A stretch of DNA of 21,174 bases from Caldithrix sp964532875 (lineage in GTDB: Bacteria > Calditrichota > Calditrichia > Calditrichales > Calditrichaceae): positions 1-21,174 of the forward strand of contig CAZHIZ010000054.1 in NCBI GenBank assembly GCA_964532875.1. The letters are read 5' to 3'. The notes beneath the pieces were generated by a model. It was not told the DNA's origin. It was given only the letters and a program-made list of their open reading frames with translations, and made no database searches. The position numbers and the translations under genes were made by a program. Within the stretch, counting starts at the first letter, position 1, and each line of letters begins with the position of its first letter. Below are positions 7,830-15,848 of this stretch, in pieces.

Positions 7830-8627
7830 ATGGGAGCAAAATTGGCACGAATCTCAATTCTGATTGTTTTGCTGAGCTCGATTGTTTTCGGGCAAAAACC
7901 GGTAGGCAAAGTCACTTTTCCCATCGGGGATAATTTTGTGCAAAAAGCAGGCGCCCTGCAATGGAATCCCGTGCAATACGATATGCCGGTATTTAATGCC
8001 GATCGCATTAAAACAGGCCGGCAATCCCGCTGTGAAATTACATTTACCACTAAAAAAGTCATGCGCATCGGTGAAAACTCCATCGTTCAGATAAAGGCCA
8101 AAGACAGCAAAACGGATGAAGTGGAAATGAGCCGCGGACGAGCCTGGCTTAGTTTGTTTTTGCCCAAGGGCAGCAGCCATCTCGTCATGCGAACCCCGAC
8201 TTCTGTTTGTGCCATTCGCGGCACGGTGTACCGTTTGGAAAGTGATTCCAACCGCACCACCTATCGCTGCTATCAGGGAGAATTGGAAATTCGTCCTTTG
8301 AAAAAAGATCGCAGCGCACCGGAGGATACGACGATCACCGTGGGGGCCGGGGAAGAATTGATTGTGGTCCTGAATTTCGAGCAGTATAAAAAACAGCAGG
8401 AGAAAGAATTTCAGAACTACAAAAAGCAGCAAATGAATGAATTCGAAAAGTTCAAGATGAAAGATCAACAAGATTTCCAAAAAATGGTGCAACAGGACCT
8501 GGCCGATTTTAAACGCATGAAAGACGGCGTTTCCTTTAAAAAAGATCAATTTGATCGCCAGGCGGATGCCAATTCGGACTGGGTACAATGGAATATGGAA
8601 CGCGATCGTCTCTTGCAAGAACAATAA
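7830..8627 (+). CDS. Secreted FecR-domain protein with C-terminal hendecad repeat
   Basis: A 265-residue protein with an N-terminal signal peptide (cleavage near VFG-QK, residue 21). Residues 25-180 carry a FecR-type beta domain: FNADRIKTGRQSRCEITF, MRIGENSIVQI, VEMSRGRAWLSLF, then TPTSVCAIRGTVYRLE and YQGELEI. FecR domains occur in the periplasmic half of TonB-linked anti-sigma factors and also in free secreted proteins. This one lacks the cytoplasmic anti-sigma region and a transmembrane helix after the signal, so it is the secreted type. Residues 183-230 repeat every 11 residues: Phe183, 194, 205, 216 and 227, each with an aromatic or Met three residues on. This matches the N-terminal repeat of the preceding transglutaminase-like protein. 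It may bind glycan or assemble as a coiled structure. GGAAGGA upstream supports the start. The gene is probably co-expressed with the next LPP20 gene. Confidence 0.75.
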   Translation: MGAKLARISILIVLLSSIVFGQKPVGKVTFPIGDNFVQKAGALQWNPVQYDMPVFNADRIKTGRQSRCEITFTTKKVMRIGENSIVQIKAKDSKTDEVEMSRGRAWLSLFLPKGSSHLVMRTPTSVCAIRGTVYRLESDSNRTTYRCYQGELEIRPLKKDRSAPEDTTITVGAGEELIVVLNFEQYKKQQEKEFQNYKKQQMNEFEKFKMKDQQDFQKMVQQDLADFKRMKDGVSFKKDQFDRQADANSDWVQWNMERDRLLQEQ

Positions 8628-8692
8628 AATCGCAATTAGCATTTTGGGAGATTGGGAAGAAATTAAATTGAAAAATAAAACGGGCCCATGCC

Positions 8693-9097
8693 ATGCGAGG
8701 TTTTAATTTTGTTTTTTTAATGTTTATTTTGTTTTATTTCGGCGCTTGCGCTAAAAAAGAAAAACCGTCCGTTAACGCGAGCCGGAGAGCGGATTCTCTT
8801 GCGATGGTCGATTCGCTTAAATTAGCAGCACATGGGGCCAATGCTCCTGCCTGGTTTAAGCAGATGCCCCAAAGAGAAGGCTTTCACTATGCTCTCGGGC
8901 AGGCCACGTCTTCCGATCGCATGCTGGCCCGCGAAAAAGCCATCATGAATGCGCAAGTTGCCATGGCGGAAAGTTTAAAAATTAAAGCCGACAACAAGCC
9001 GGCTTTATTACGTTTTAGCCATATTGCCAAAGAGCAGGCCCTGAAAAAAGGGAAGCGCTGGCATTATTTTGTTTTATTGGAAATGCCTACCCATTAA
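8693..9097 (+). CDS. Small LPP20-type lipoprotein
   Basis: A 134-residue predicted lipoprotein; the signal peptide ends in FGAC with Cys at residue 19. The mature domain has the LPP20 pattern: APAWFKQMPQREGFHYALGQATSS, then AREKAIMNAQVAMAESL, ending in a WHYFVLLEMP strand. There is no good Shine-Dalgarno sequence before this ATG; the upstream bases read CGGGCCCATGCC. The signal peptide fixes the start within a few residues. It is the fourth gene with this motif in the cluster and the shortest, at a single-domain size close to that of LPP20 itself. Its stop codon overlaps the 3' end of the convergent threonine aldolase gene by 11 bp, leaving no room for a terminator. Confidence 0.7.
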   Translation: MRGFNFVFLMFILFYFGACAKKEKPSVNASRRADSLAMVDSLKLAAHGANAPAWFKQMPQREGFHYALGQATSSDRMLAREKAIMNAQVAMAESLKIKADNKPALLRFSHIAKEQALKKGKRWHYFVLLEMPTH

Positions 9098-10130
9098 ATT
9101 CCGCACAGACTTTTTTGAAAATTTCAATGGTACGATCCACGTCGTCATCCGTAATGTGTAAATGGGTTACCAAACGAATTTGCGTAGGTGAAAAGGCAAT
9201 AACGCGCACACCGGAAGCTGCCAGGCGCTCGGCGATGACAGAAGCCTTTTTACCGGTTAAGCTGATGTCGATGATGATGATATTGGTTTGCACGGATTGT
9301 AGATCGATGACCATGCCCGGAAAAGCGTTCAAGGCTTCGGCCAGTATCCGTGCCCGCCGATGGTCTTCCGCCAAACGTTCAAAATTATGTTCAATGGCGT
9401 AAAGAGCGCCGGCTGCAATAATTCCGGCCTGACGCATGCCACCGCCGTACAATTTACGATAGTAATGAGCCCGCTCGATAAATTCTTTATCGCCAACGAT
9501 GATCGAACCGACGGGAGCGCCCAATCCTTTGGAAAAACACAATGATACCGAATCGAAATATTGCGCATATTCTTTAAGGGAAATGCCGGTTGCCACCGAA
9601 GCATTCCACAGCCGCGCCCCGTCCAGATGCATTTTTAAACCGTATCGGTCGGCCAGGGCACGCATTTTTTGTATTTCTTCAAGCGGGTAAACGGTACCGC
9701 CCCAGCGATTGTGCGTGTTTTCCAGGGCAATCAAACGTGTTTGCGGAAAATGATGGTCCGGCGGGCGAATGGCCTCTTCAACCATTTTGACATTTAGAAC
9801 GCCGTATTTACCGGGCAAGGGATGGAGCTGAACTCCGGAAAGCAGAGCAGGAGCCCCGGCTTCGTAATTGTAAATATGGGCCCGTTCCTCGCAAATGACC
9901 TCGTTACCGGGTTGCGTATGGACGTTGATGGAAATTTGATTGGCCTGAGTACCGCTGGAAACAAACAAGGCGGCTTCTTTACCGGTTAACTCGACCATTT
10001 TTTCTTGCAAAGCATTGACGGTGGGGTCTTCGCCGAACACATCGTCTCCCACCGGAGCCTGTGCCATGGCCTGGCGCATGCCTTCATCGGGTTGCGTAAT
10101 CGTATCGCTTCTTAAATCAATGTACTTCAT
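9087..10130 (-). CDS. ltaE: Low-specificity L-threonine aldolase
   Basis: A 347-residue pyridoxal-phosphate enzyme of fold type I, full length for the family. It cleaves L-threonine or L-allo-threonine to glycine and acetaldehyde in the cytoplasm. Diagnostic segments are IDLRSDTITQPDEGMRQAMA at the N-terminus, VGDDVFGEDPTVNALQE, the stacking His85 in EERAHIYNYE, HLDGARLWNA with Asp170, and SLCFSKGLGAPVGS with Lys201 as the Schiff-base lysine. AAGGAGA lies about nine bases before the ATG. It is transcribed alone on the minus strand: a 159-bp gap separates it from the phosphate operon upstream, and it runs tail-to-tail into the LPP20 lipoprotein gene with an 11-bp overlap. It appears to be a housekeeping gene unrelated in function to either neighbour cluster. 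Confidence 0.93.
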   Translation of the reverse strand: MKYIDLRSDTITQPDEGMRQAMAQAPVGDDVFGEDPTVNALQEKMVELTGKEAALFVSSGTQANQISINVHTQPGNEVICEERAHIYNYEAGAPALLSGVQLHPLPGKYGVLNVKMVEEAIRPPDHHFPQTRLIALENTHNRWGGTVYPLEEIQKMRALADRYGLKMHLDGARLWNASVATGISLKEYAQYFDSVSLCFSKGLGAPVGSIIVGDKEFIERAHYYRKLYGGGMRQAGIIAAGALYAIEHNFERLAEDHRRARILAEALNAFPGMVIDLQSVQTNIIIIDISLTGKKASVIAERLAASGVRVIAFSPTQIRLVTHLHITDDDVDRTIEIFKKVCAEFNG

Positions 10131-10289
10131 GAATGCGCTTCTCCTTGAAATCGTTAAATAACGAAATTAGGAATTACGACTTATTATTTCAAATAAAGTT
10201 GATTGAATTTAAAAAGGAGCCGAATCCGTAAAAAACAGTTGGCGTGAATCACTGCAAAAGGCAGGAAAAGAAAGTCATGCAGGCAATTG
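10131..10289. other. Gap between threonine aldolase and the phosphate operon
   Basis: No gene was seen. Near the aldolase start is the small palindrome CGTTA-AA-TAACG (10152-10163), which could be an operator. At the operon end, read on the minus strand, CAGT and ACTG form a weak four-base stem followed by six T (about 10230-10254), at best a poor terminator. Confidence 0.3.
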
Positions 10290-11060
10290 TTAATCGCTAT
10301 TTTGCAATCGGAATACGTACAGAACGGATCGGGCGTCACTGACCACGTAGGCTAACCCTTTGTTAAAATCGACGGCAATTCCTTCCGGTTTGGTCACATC
10401 CAACGAATAGCGGGACAGAACCCCCTTTTGCCGGTCCCAATAAAAAAGGCTCTCGTCCTGATCGCTTAAAATCCAGAAACGGTTTAACAGAGTATCGGCA
10501 CACATTCCGGAAAAATCGCCTGCAAAGGTTATTTCACGTTTGCTTTTGTTGGTAAAATCGGAATTCAGGGCAATGAAAAGCCCCGGTTTCTTTTCTTTCA
10601 CTACAAAAAAACGATGCTCGGCATCAATACAAATGCCCTCCAGACCGCTGTTGTCATTACCGGATAAAATTCGATGCCGCTCAAGCTCACGACCGGTTGT
10701 GTCCAACTCGACTACTTCCCGCGTATGTTCTTCGACAATCCACAGCGTATGCCGTACGGTATCGACGGTAATACCCTCCAGATCATGGCCCTGATAGGAA
10801 AGGGTCTTTAAAATGTGCCCCTGAAGATCGATTTTAATGACGCGATTGCTCCGGTCACTCACCGTCCACAGGGCCTGTCCGTCAAAATCCAAACTTAGTC
10901 CGGATGGTTCCGGAATCTGCAAAGGGAAGCTGCTGACAAGTTGTAAAGAACGAACCGGACGCTCATTCACGTCCGGTTCATTCAAAGAGCAGGCGCTCAA
11001 TACAAATGAGAGCAAAATCAAAAGGAGAACCATCAACGTTAGTAAACGAATCCGTCTCAT
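10290..11060 (-). CDS. SdiA-regulated/YjiK-type beta-propeller lipoprotein
   Basis: A 256-residue predicted lipoprotein. I chose the ATG at 11060 because it overlaps the upstream stop as ATGA and starts a compact signal peptide ending in LSAC (Cys24); a longer reading begins inside the upstream gene. The mature part shows repeated propeller strands: EPSGLSLDFDGQALWTVSDRSNRVIKID, DLEGITVD...LWIVEEHTREVVELD, GLEGICID...FFVVKEK, FSGMCAD...FWILSDQD, then PEGIAVDFNKGLAYVVSD. This fits the SdiA-regulated (YjiK-like) family, which is related in fold to phytase-like esterase propellers. The biochemical role of YjiK is not established. A location in the phosphate operon makes a phospho-ester binding or hydrolysis role worth testing, but no catalytic site can be assigned. 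It is the last gene of the operon and is translationally coupled to the lamin-tail gene. Confidence 0.75.
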   Translation of the reverse strand: MRRIRLLTLMVLLLILLSFVLSACSLNEPDVNERPVRSLQLVSSFPLQIPEPSGLSLDFDGQALWTVSDRSNRVIKIDLQGHILKTLSYQGHDLEGITVDTVRHTLWIVEEHTREVVELDTTGRELERHRILSGNDNSGLEGICIDAEHRFFVVKEKKPGLFIALNSDFTNKSKREITFAGDFSGMCADTLLNRFWILSDQDESLFYWDRQKGVLSRYSLDVTKPEGIAVDFNKGLAYVVSDARSVLYVFRLQNSD

Positions 11061-12367
11061 TGATGATTCGAAGCTCCCGGTGTCGGTTTGGTGAAAAATT
11101 CCCAATGATCGCTGCCGTCCGGTAAGCGCCCCATGGAAACATCGGTGGTTTGCGGCCCGAAAGTTAACGAATCGATGATCGTTGTACCGTTTGGAGCAGT
11201 GAGCACGATATCTTCTCCTTTGCTGGAAAGCTTGATATTCACGTGCAATACACCTTGCTCCGGTTGTTTATCGGCCCAGAGAACCAAAAACCCGCCAGCC
11301 GGAATGGTGGTACTGTCGGGATCGGTTGCCGGAATTTGCCAATGGGTAATATCGCTTTTATCATCGGAAATGTACATGCCGGCAATATTGACCGGTTTGG
11401 AATCCGCATTGTAAATTTCGATCCAATCGTCATATTCACCGTAGGCATCGGCGCAACAAGAATCGTTACTGGCCATGAATTCGTTAATGAAGAGAACAGG
11501 CGGGATGTAACCCACTTCAAAAGAAAGTGTATCGGATTGCGTACTGTGATCCTTTTTATCTTTAGCCAATATGTAGAAATAGATGCGGGTTCCATCGTTA
11601 AACGGGCCGATTTGCGCGGAAAACATGGAATCGTTAAGCGCCGACATGGTTACGGTGGTATTGATGGAATCTTTTACGCCATAGGTTAAAGTAACGCGGG
11701 CCAGGTCTCCGTCTTCGTCAACCACTTTGGCCCGCACGGTAACCATGTCGCCGGCCTGAATCGTATCGGGAGAGACACTGACTGCGGAAATTTGCGGCGG
11801 TACGGCCGGTTGAACGCCGCTATTGGAAGAGCCGGGTGTGGGAGTGGTAAATTTTTTCCAATTGGGCCCACCGTCCGGCACCCGTCCCATGGACACATCG
11901 GTTTCTTGCGGGCCGTAGGTGTAGGCATCAACCGTTGTAAATCCGTCCGGTTCGGTTAATACGATGTCTTCGCCTCCGCTGGAGAGTTTGAAGCCCAGAT
12001 GAGTTACGCCTTGATCCGGCTGTCCGTCGGCCCAGAGAACAATGAAACCTTTCGGCAAAATTTTGAGATTGGCCGAAGTGGGAATTTGAAATTTTTTTGG
12101 CGTTGCTTTGTCATCGGAAAGATAAAAGCCGGCCAAGGAAACGGTATCGTCACCGGCGTTGTAAAGTTCAATCCAATCGTCAAATTCTCCGTATTCATCC
12201 GCACAGCAGGCATCGTTACTGGCCATGAATTCATTGATGAACAATTGATATTTACTTTGTTGCGGCGGATTATTCTGTTGCGATGAAACGCTATCATCCA
12301 ACTTGCAGCCTGCCAACCAAAGAACGAGTGCAAAAAGGCCGATTAAGGCCCAGGTTTGCGCTTTCAT
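11057..12367 (-). CDS. Lipoprotein with two lamin-tail domains flanking an Ig-like domain
   Basis: A 436-residue predicted lipoprotein; LAGC gives Cys21. GGGAGG lies seven bases before the ATG. Residues 42-182 and 292-434 are two lamin-tail (LTD) domains, offset by exactly 250 residues. Both have LFINEFMASND, then CCAD.YGE.DDWIE.YN, a LWAD.QP.QGV strand, SS.GEDIVLT and TDVSMGR.PDG. Residues 190-286 form an Ig/fibronectin-like domain (PPQISAVSVSPDTIQAGDMVTV). The two copies still share a 21-base identical DNA stretch (11462-11482 and 12212-12232), so the duplication is fairly recent or strongly constrained. Bacterial LTDs are found on secreted or membrane-anchored proteins, often joined to hydrolases such as nucleases; here no enzyme domain is attached. 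It is 12 bp after the porin gene and overlaps the next gene by four bases. Confidence 0.88.
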   Translation of the reverse strand: MKAQTWALIGLFALVLWLAGCKLDDSVSSQQNNPPQQSKYQLFINEFMASNDACCADEYGEFDDWIELYNAGDDTVSLAGFYLSDDKATPKKFQIPTSANLKILPKGFIVLWADGQPDQGVTHLGFKLSSGGEDIVLTEPDGFTTVDAYTYGPQETDVSMGRVPDGGPNWKKFTTPTPGSSNSGVQPAVPPQISAVSVSPDTIQAGDMVTVRAKVVDEDGDLARVTLTYGVKDSINTTVTMSALNDSMFSAQIGPFNDGTRIYFYILAKDKKDHSTQSDTLSFEVGYIPPVLFINEFMASNDSCCADAYGEYDDWIEIYNADSKPVNIAGMYISDDKSDITHWQIPATDPDSTTIPAGGFLVLWADKQPEQGVLHVNIKLSSKGEDIVLTAPNGTTIIDSLTFGPQTTDVSMGRLPDGSDHWEFFTKPTPGASNHQ

Positions 12368-12379
12368 AATAATCCTCCC

Positions 12380-13684
12380 TTAAAAAAAGAATTTGGTCAT
12401 AAATTGCACGTAAGCAAAACGATCATTCCCCACAAAGCCGTTGCCGGTGGCATTGGGTGATGTCATGACGTAGGTGCCGTCCAACTGAAAAACTATATTA
12501 GGATTGGGATACCAGTTCAAGCCCAAGGTGTAGTTGTTTGCTCTGCCGCCCAAAATGAGCGCTTTGGTATCGGACAGGTCCAGATGGCTGAAGCGGAAGC
12601 CCACTTCCCAGGCACCTTTGTGATTATCTTTGGGCAAAAGTTGATGGAATTCACCCTGCGTTTTGTCCCAGGAGCGTGATTCTCCGGTAATATCCCAGAG
12701 CAAATACACGTACCAGGCGGAAAAGTTGGCGTCTTGCAAATGGTGTAAACGTTTAACGTGCACCAAATTGTATTCGCTCTGCACATGAAAATTGCGGTAA
12801 ACGGCGGCACCTTCCAGGCCCAAACGCGTTGTGTAATTAACATTCCGAATGTAATCGGTATCCAAAATTTCCACGTCGCCAATTTTGGTTTCCGGCTCGG
12901 CATCAAAGCTTACCACATCGGTTTGATCATCCGGGTTGGTCCACACGGCGGAAATACCGGCATGGAGAATGGTGCTTTTGGTTTGCACGGGGGCCGTGGC
13001 AAAACGTGCTGCAATACCGCCGCCCGTTTCGTCTTTGGTTTTATTTTTATTCGTGTCGAATCCTTGTCCGTAAATGGCCCCTCTGAAATTCCACGTATCG
13101 CTCCAACGGCCGTACTCGATGGCCAGACGACGCCCCATTTTAAAAGCCAGGGCATTGTAAGCGCGTTCGGCAAAAGGAATGAATCGCGAACTGGTTAAAA
13201 TATTTAATCCGAACGGCATTTTGAAGTGCCCGAAACGCAAATAGGCATTGTTAAAACCGTGGTACGACAGAAACATGTCTTTGGCTTCCACAACTCCTTC
13301 GGCCATGTCCATATCCCATTCCACATACCACACGCGCCACAAATTCACTTTAAAAGCCAGACGACCTTTGCGTAAATGAGTACCGTTGCTTAATTTGTTT
13401 TTATTCTCGAAAAAGTAAGCGCCGTTAATGAAAACACGCGTATCGAAGCGTCCCCAAAAAGCACCGTCTTTCGATTTCCAGAAATAAATGCCGTGATTCC
13501 ATTCGGAAATGCCCGGCACGTGGTCTTCCTCCGATGGAGCGCCTTTTTTATGGAAATACTGTTCGATTTGCTTGCCTTGTTTTTTGCTTTTCTTGTTTTT
13601 TACCTGATTTTGGGCCTTGGAAAAACCGGGTAAAACGAGCAAAGCGATAATTAAAATTGCCAAGGCGCGGAAGCCATGTTTCAT
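12380..13684 (-). CDS. Phosphate-selective porin O/P-type outer-membrane protein
   Basis: A 434-residue outer-membrane beta-barrel. The signal peptide (about residues 1-24) is cleaved after SKA. A basic, Lys-rich stretch (KNKKSKKQGK) follows. Alternating amphipathic strands run through the rest, ending in the C-terminal aromatic signature (YVQFMTKFFF). LRFGHFKMPFGLNILTSSRF and IPFAERA match the OprO/OprP family, whose Pseudomonas members are trimeric phosphate and polyphosphate channels. The Arg ladder that gives anion selectivity cannot be judged without alignment. Its start overlaps the PiT stop as ATGA, with a strong AGGAGG nine bases upstream inside the PiT gene. Translational coupling of an outer-membrane channel to an inner-membrane phosphate permease supports phosphate as substrate. 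Confidence 0.82.
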   Translation of the reverse strand: MKHGFRALAILIIALLVLPGFSKAQNQVKNKKSKKQGKQIEQYFHKKGAPSEEDHVPGISEWNHGIYFWKSKDGAFWGRFDTRVFINGAYFFENKNKLSNGTHLRKGRLAFKVNLWRVWYVEWDMDMAEGVVEAKDMFLSYHGFNNAYLRFGHFKMPFGLNILTSSRFIPFAERAYNALAFKMGRRLAIEYGRWSDTWNFRGAIYGQGFDTNKNKTKDETGGGIAARFATAPVQTKSTILHAGISAVWTNPDDQTDVVSFDAEPETKIGDVEILDTDYIRNVNYTTRLGLEGAAVYRNFHVQSEYNLVHVKRLHHLQDANFSAWYVYLLWDITGESRSWDKTQGEFHQLLPKDNHKGAWEVGFRFSHLDLSDTKALILGGRANNYTLGLNWYPNPNIVFQLDGTYVMTSPNATGNGFVGNDRFAYVQFMTKFFF

Positions 13685-15180
13685 TTTTCGTTACCTCCTA
13701 TGTTATGATGTTTGGCGAAAACCTGATACAGGATCTGTCGTTTCTTTAAAATATTCTGATTGTAGAATTTATTACGAAGCACGTTGGGTTTTAAGCGCCA
13801 TTCGGGGCTTAATTGTGCCAGAGCTTCATCCAATTGCCATTTGTGCACAAAGGTTCGTCCGTGTAATTTTTTAACCGCCTCGATTTGCCCGCGGGTGAAT
13901 TCATTCGGATCCAATTCGGTTTGGGCAATGGTAGAATCGATCATGAAACTATCCACTTCGGCGATTTCAAAGATTTTGTAAAGCTGCGATTCATTCAGCT
14001 CTTCATGTCTTTGTAACACTTCCCGAAATTTGTACATATTACGGAACTGCTTGCCTTGCAAGTCCTTTAGATTGTGCACGGGAATATGCTCCTCAGACAA
14101 TTTTTGCAGGACATCCTGAGAAATTTCGTAGGTAACCGGACGTACCACTTCCCGTTCGAAAACATTTTGCATAATGAAAAGAAGAACAAAGGAAAGAATG
14201 GCTGCGGCAATTGGGGTGGAAACCCAACCCGAGGCAATTTTGCCCAGAACATTAAAATTGATGCCTTTTCCACCCTTGGCAATTCCGATCCCGATCACGG
14301 CTCCGATAACCGCCTGCGAACTGGAAACGGGCACCAGAGGAATGGGCGGTAGGTTGTGGGCAATAAGCCAATGCTCCAAACTTTGCGAAGCGAACAGAAA
14401 AAGGACCAGTGATTCGGAAAGGACAACAATCAAAGCCATAATCGGAGTCAACTTAAAAACTTCGTTGCCCACGGTGCGCATGACGCGGTAAGAGTAAGTG
14501 TAAATACCAATAGCGATGGCCAGCCCCCCCAACAGAAACAGTTGTTGAATTCCGGTAAAGTGAATGACCCTAAGTAAGGTCAAATCCTTAAAAGGTGAAG
14601 CCGGCACAAATACTCCCATGACATTGGCAATGTTATTGGCACCTAAACTGTACGCGCCGAAGGCACCGACCAAAATGAGCCCGGCCCGCGTGTACGAATC
14701 CAGTTCCAGCATGTGGATTTTGGCGCGACCCAAAAAATACTTGAACAATTTAAAAAGAATAATGGAAAAAATAGCCGCCAGAACGGGCGAGATGACCCAG
14801 GTTCCTAAAATTTTACCTAAAGCTGTTAAATCGGTAGGGGAGCCGGTAAAAAAGTTCCAACCGATAATGGCGCCTACAATGGCCTGTGTGGTGGAAACCG
14901 GCAGGGAAAGCCGCGTCATCCAGGCCACGGTTGCCGCAGCGGCCAAAGCAACCGTAAAAGAACCGGCCATGGCATTAACCGCACCCAGCTTACCCAGGGT
15001 GTGAGCGGCTCCCGCCCCACTGATTACGGCCCCGATGATGACGAACACGCTGGCTACCAAAGCCGCCACTTTAAAACGCACCATCTTGGAGCCGACTGCC
15101 GTACCGAAAACATTGGCTGCGTCATTGGCCCCCAGCGACCAGCCTAAAAATAGTCCGCTTAATAAATAAAACCAAATCAT
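13681..15180 (-). CDS. pit: PiT-family inorganic phosphate transporter with extra C-terminal cytoplasmic domain
   Basis: A 499-residue inner-membrane phosphate permease. The two inverted PiT repeats are visible: GANDAAN (residues 17-23) with PVSTTQA (94-100), and GANNIAN (180-186) with PVSSSQA (284-290). About ten transmembrane segments lie before residue 340. Family members move phosphate with H+ or Na+ and do not need ATP. Residues of about 340-499 are hydrophilic and absent from a typical short PiT. They contain two similar helical stretches (FRNMYKFREVLQRHEELNES and LHGRTFVHKWQLDEALAQL) and probably form a regulatory cytoplasmic domain. The gene follows the DUF47 gene by 14 bp and overlaps the porin gene by four bases. 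Transport function is well supported; ion coupling is not determined. Confidence 0.92.
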   Translation of the reverse strand: MIWFYLLSGLFLGWSLGANDAANVFGTAVGSKMVRFKVAALVASVFVIIGAVISGAGAAHTLGKLGAVNAMAGSFTVALAAAATVAWMTRLSLPVSTTQAIVGAIIGWNFFTGSPTDLTALGKILGTWVISPVLAAIFSIILFKLFKYFLGRAKIHMLELDSYTRAGLILVGAFGAYSLGANNIANVMGVFVPASPFKDLTLLRVIHFTGIQQLFLLGGLAIAIGIYTYSYRVMRTVGNEVFKLTPIMALIVVLSESLVLFLFASQSLEHWLIAHNLPPIPLVPVSSSQAVIGAVIGIGIAKGGKGINFNVLGKIASGWVSTPIAAAILSFVLLFIMQNVFEREVVRPVTYEISQDVLQKLSEEHIPVHNLKDLQGKQFRNMYKFREVLQRHEELNESQLYKIFEIAEVDSFMIDSTIAQTELDPNEFTRGQIEAVKKLHGRTFVHKWQLDEALAQLSPEWRLKPNVLRNKFYNQNILKKRQILYQVFAKHHNIGGNEK

Positions 15181-15194
15181 TTTTCAGCCCTCAG

Positions 15195-15839
15195 TTACAG
15201 GTAGCGTTTAATCGTGGCAATAGCCAAACGATCCGTCACATCTTCCGCCTCATCGGCAATGTTTTCGATATGATAGGCGAAATAGCGCATGTGGATTTTG
15301 TGACTGAGCCGTAGGTCTTTACGGAAAACAATGCGTTTTATTTTGCGAGCGATTTTGTCCGATTCGTTCTCGTAAAATTGAACTTTATTGATGTGATCGC
15401 GTACGGCCGTCAAATCGCGAAAATAGGAACGGATGGCCAAAACCATGGCTTCAACCGCCGCGGTGGACACTTCGGCCAGCTCGATGTACATCTGGTGCAA
15501 TTCGGGAATCAATTCCGGAATTTCCACGGAAAACTGCATGAGTGTTTCATCCATGGTGTTCAAAACGGCGTCCGTGCTTTCCAAAAGCCCCAGAACGTCG
15601 CCGCGGGACTCCGGAATTAAGGTGTGCTCGTACAGACTGGTTTCGATTTGACGACGTAGCTGATCTCCGGTACTTTCCAGATTGTCCAAATCTTTCATGC
15701 GTTCTTCAAAATCGTCCATGCGATTTTGCAAATAGTACTTAACCCCCTGCCGAAATAGCAAGGCGCCTTGAACCACGCAATCCAGATATTCTTCAATTTG
15801 TCCTTCCAGTAATTTTGTCTTTTTAAAAAGAACCGTCAT
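15195..15839 (-). CDS. DUF47/PhoU-like Pit accessory protein
   Basis: A 214-residue, all-helical cytoplasmic protein of the DUF47 (TIGR00153) family, full length. It has the family N-terminus (TVLFKKTKLLEGQIEEYLDCVVQGALLF), acidic helices with E-x3-D pairs suited to metal binding (DDFEERMKDLDNLE), and the ending YFAYHIENIADEAEDVTDRL. DUF47 proteins resemble PhoU and are nearly always encoded next to PiT transporters, where they are thought to regulate phosphate uptake. The same arrangement is seen here, with the PiT start 14 bp downstream. GAGG lies six bases before the ATG. It begins only 9 bp after the TctA stop, which places the carboxylate transporter and the phosphate permease in one transcript. 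Confidence 0.9.
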   Translation of the reverse strand: MTVLFKKTKLLEGQIEEYLDCVVQGALLFRQGVKYYLQNRMDDFEERMKDLDNLESTGDQLRRQIETSLYEHTLIPESRGDVLGLLESTDAVLNTMDETLMQFSVEIPELIPELHQMYIELAEVSTAAVEAMVLAIRSYFRDLTAVRDHINKVQFYENESDKIARKIKRIVFRKDLRLSHKIHMRYFAYHIENIADEAEDVTDRLAIATIKRYL

Positions 15840-15848
15840 AATGCACCT

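Noticed and set aside
7854..8642. A 262-codon open frame antisense to the FecR-domain gene
   Set aside because: Its hydrophobic, Phe/Leu-rich translation is the shadow of the Lys/Glu/Gln-rich coding strand. It has no ribosome binding site, and the sense frame has clear FecR motifs.
12758..13198. A 146-codon open frame antisense to the porin gene
   Set aside because: It is a shadow of the porin codons, with no ribosome binding site or recognisable domain.
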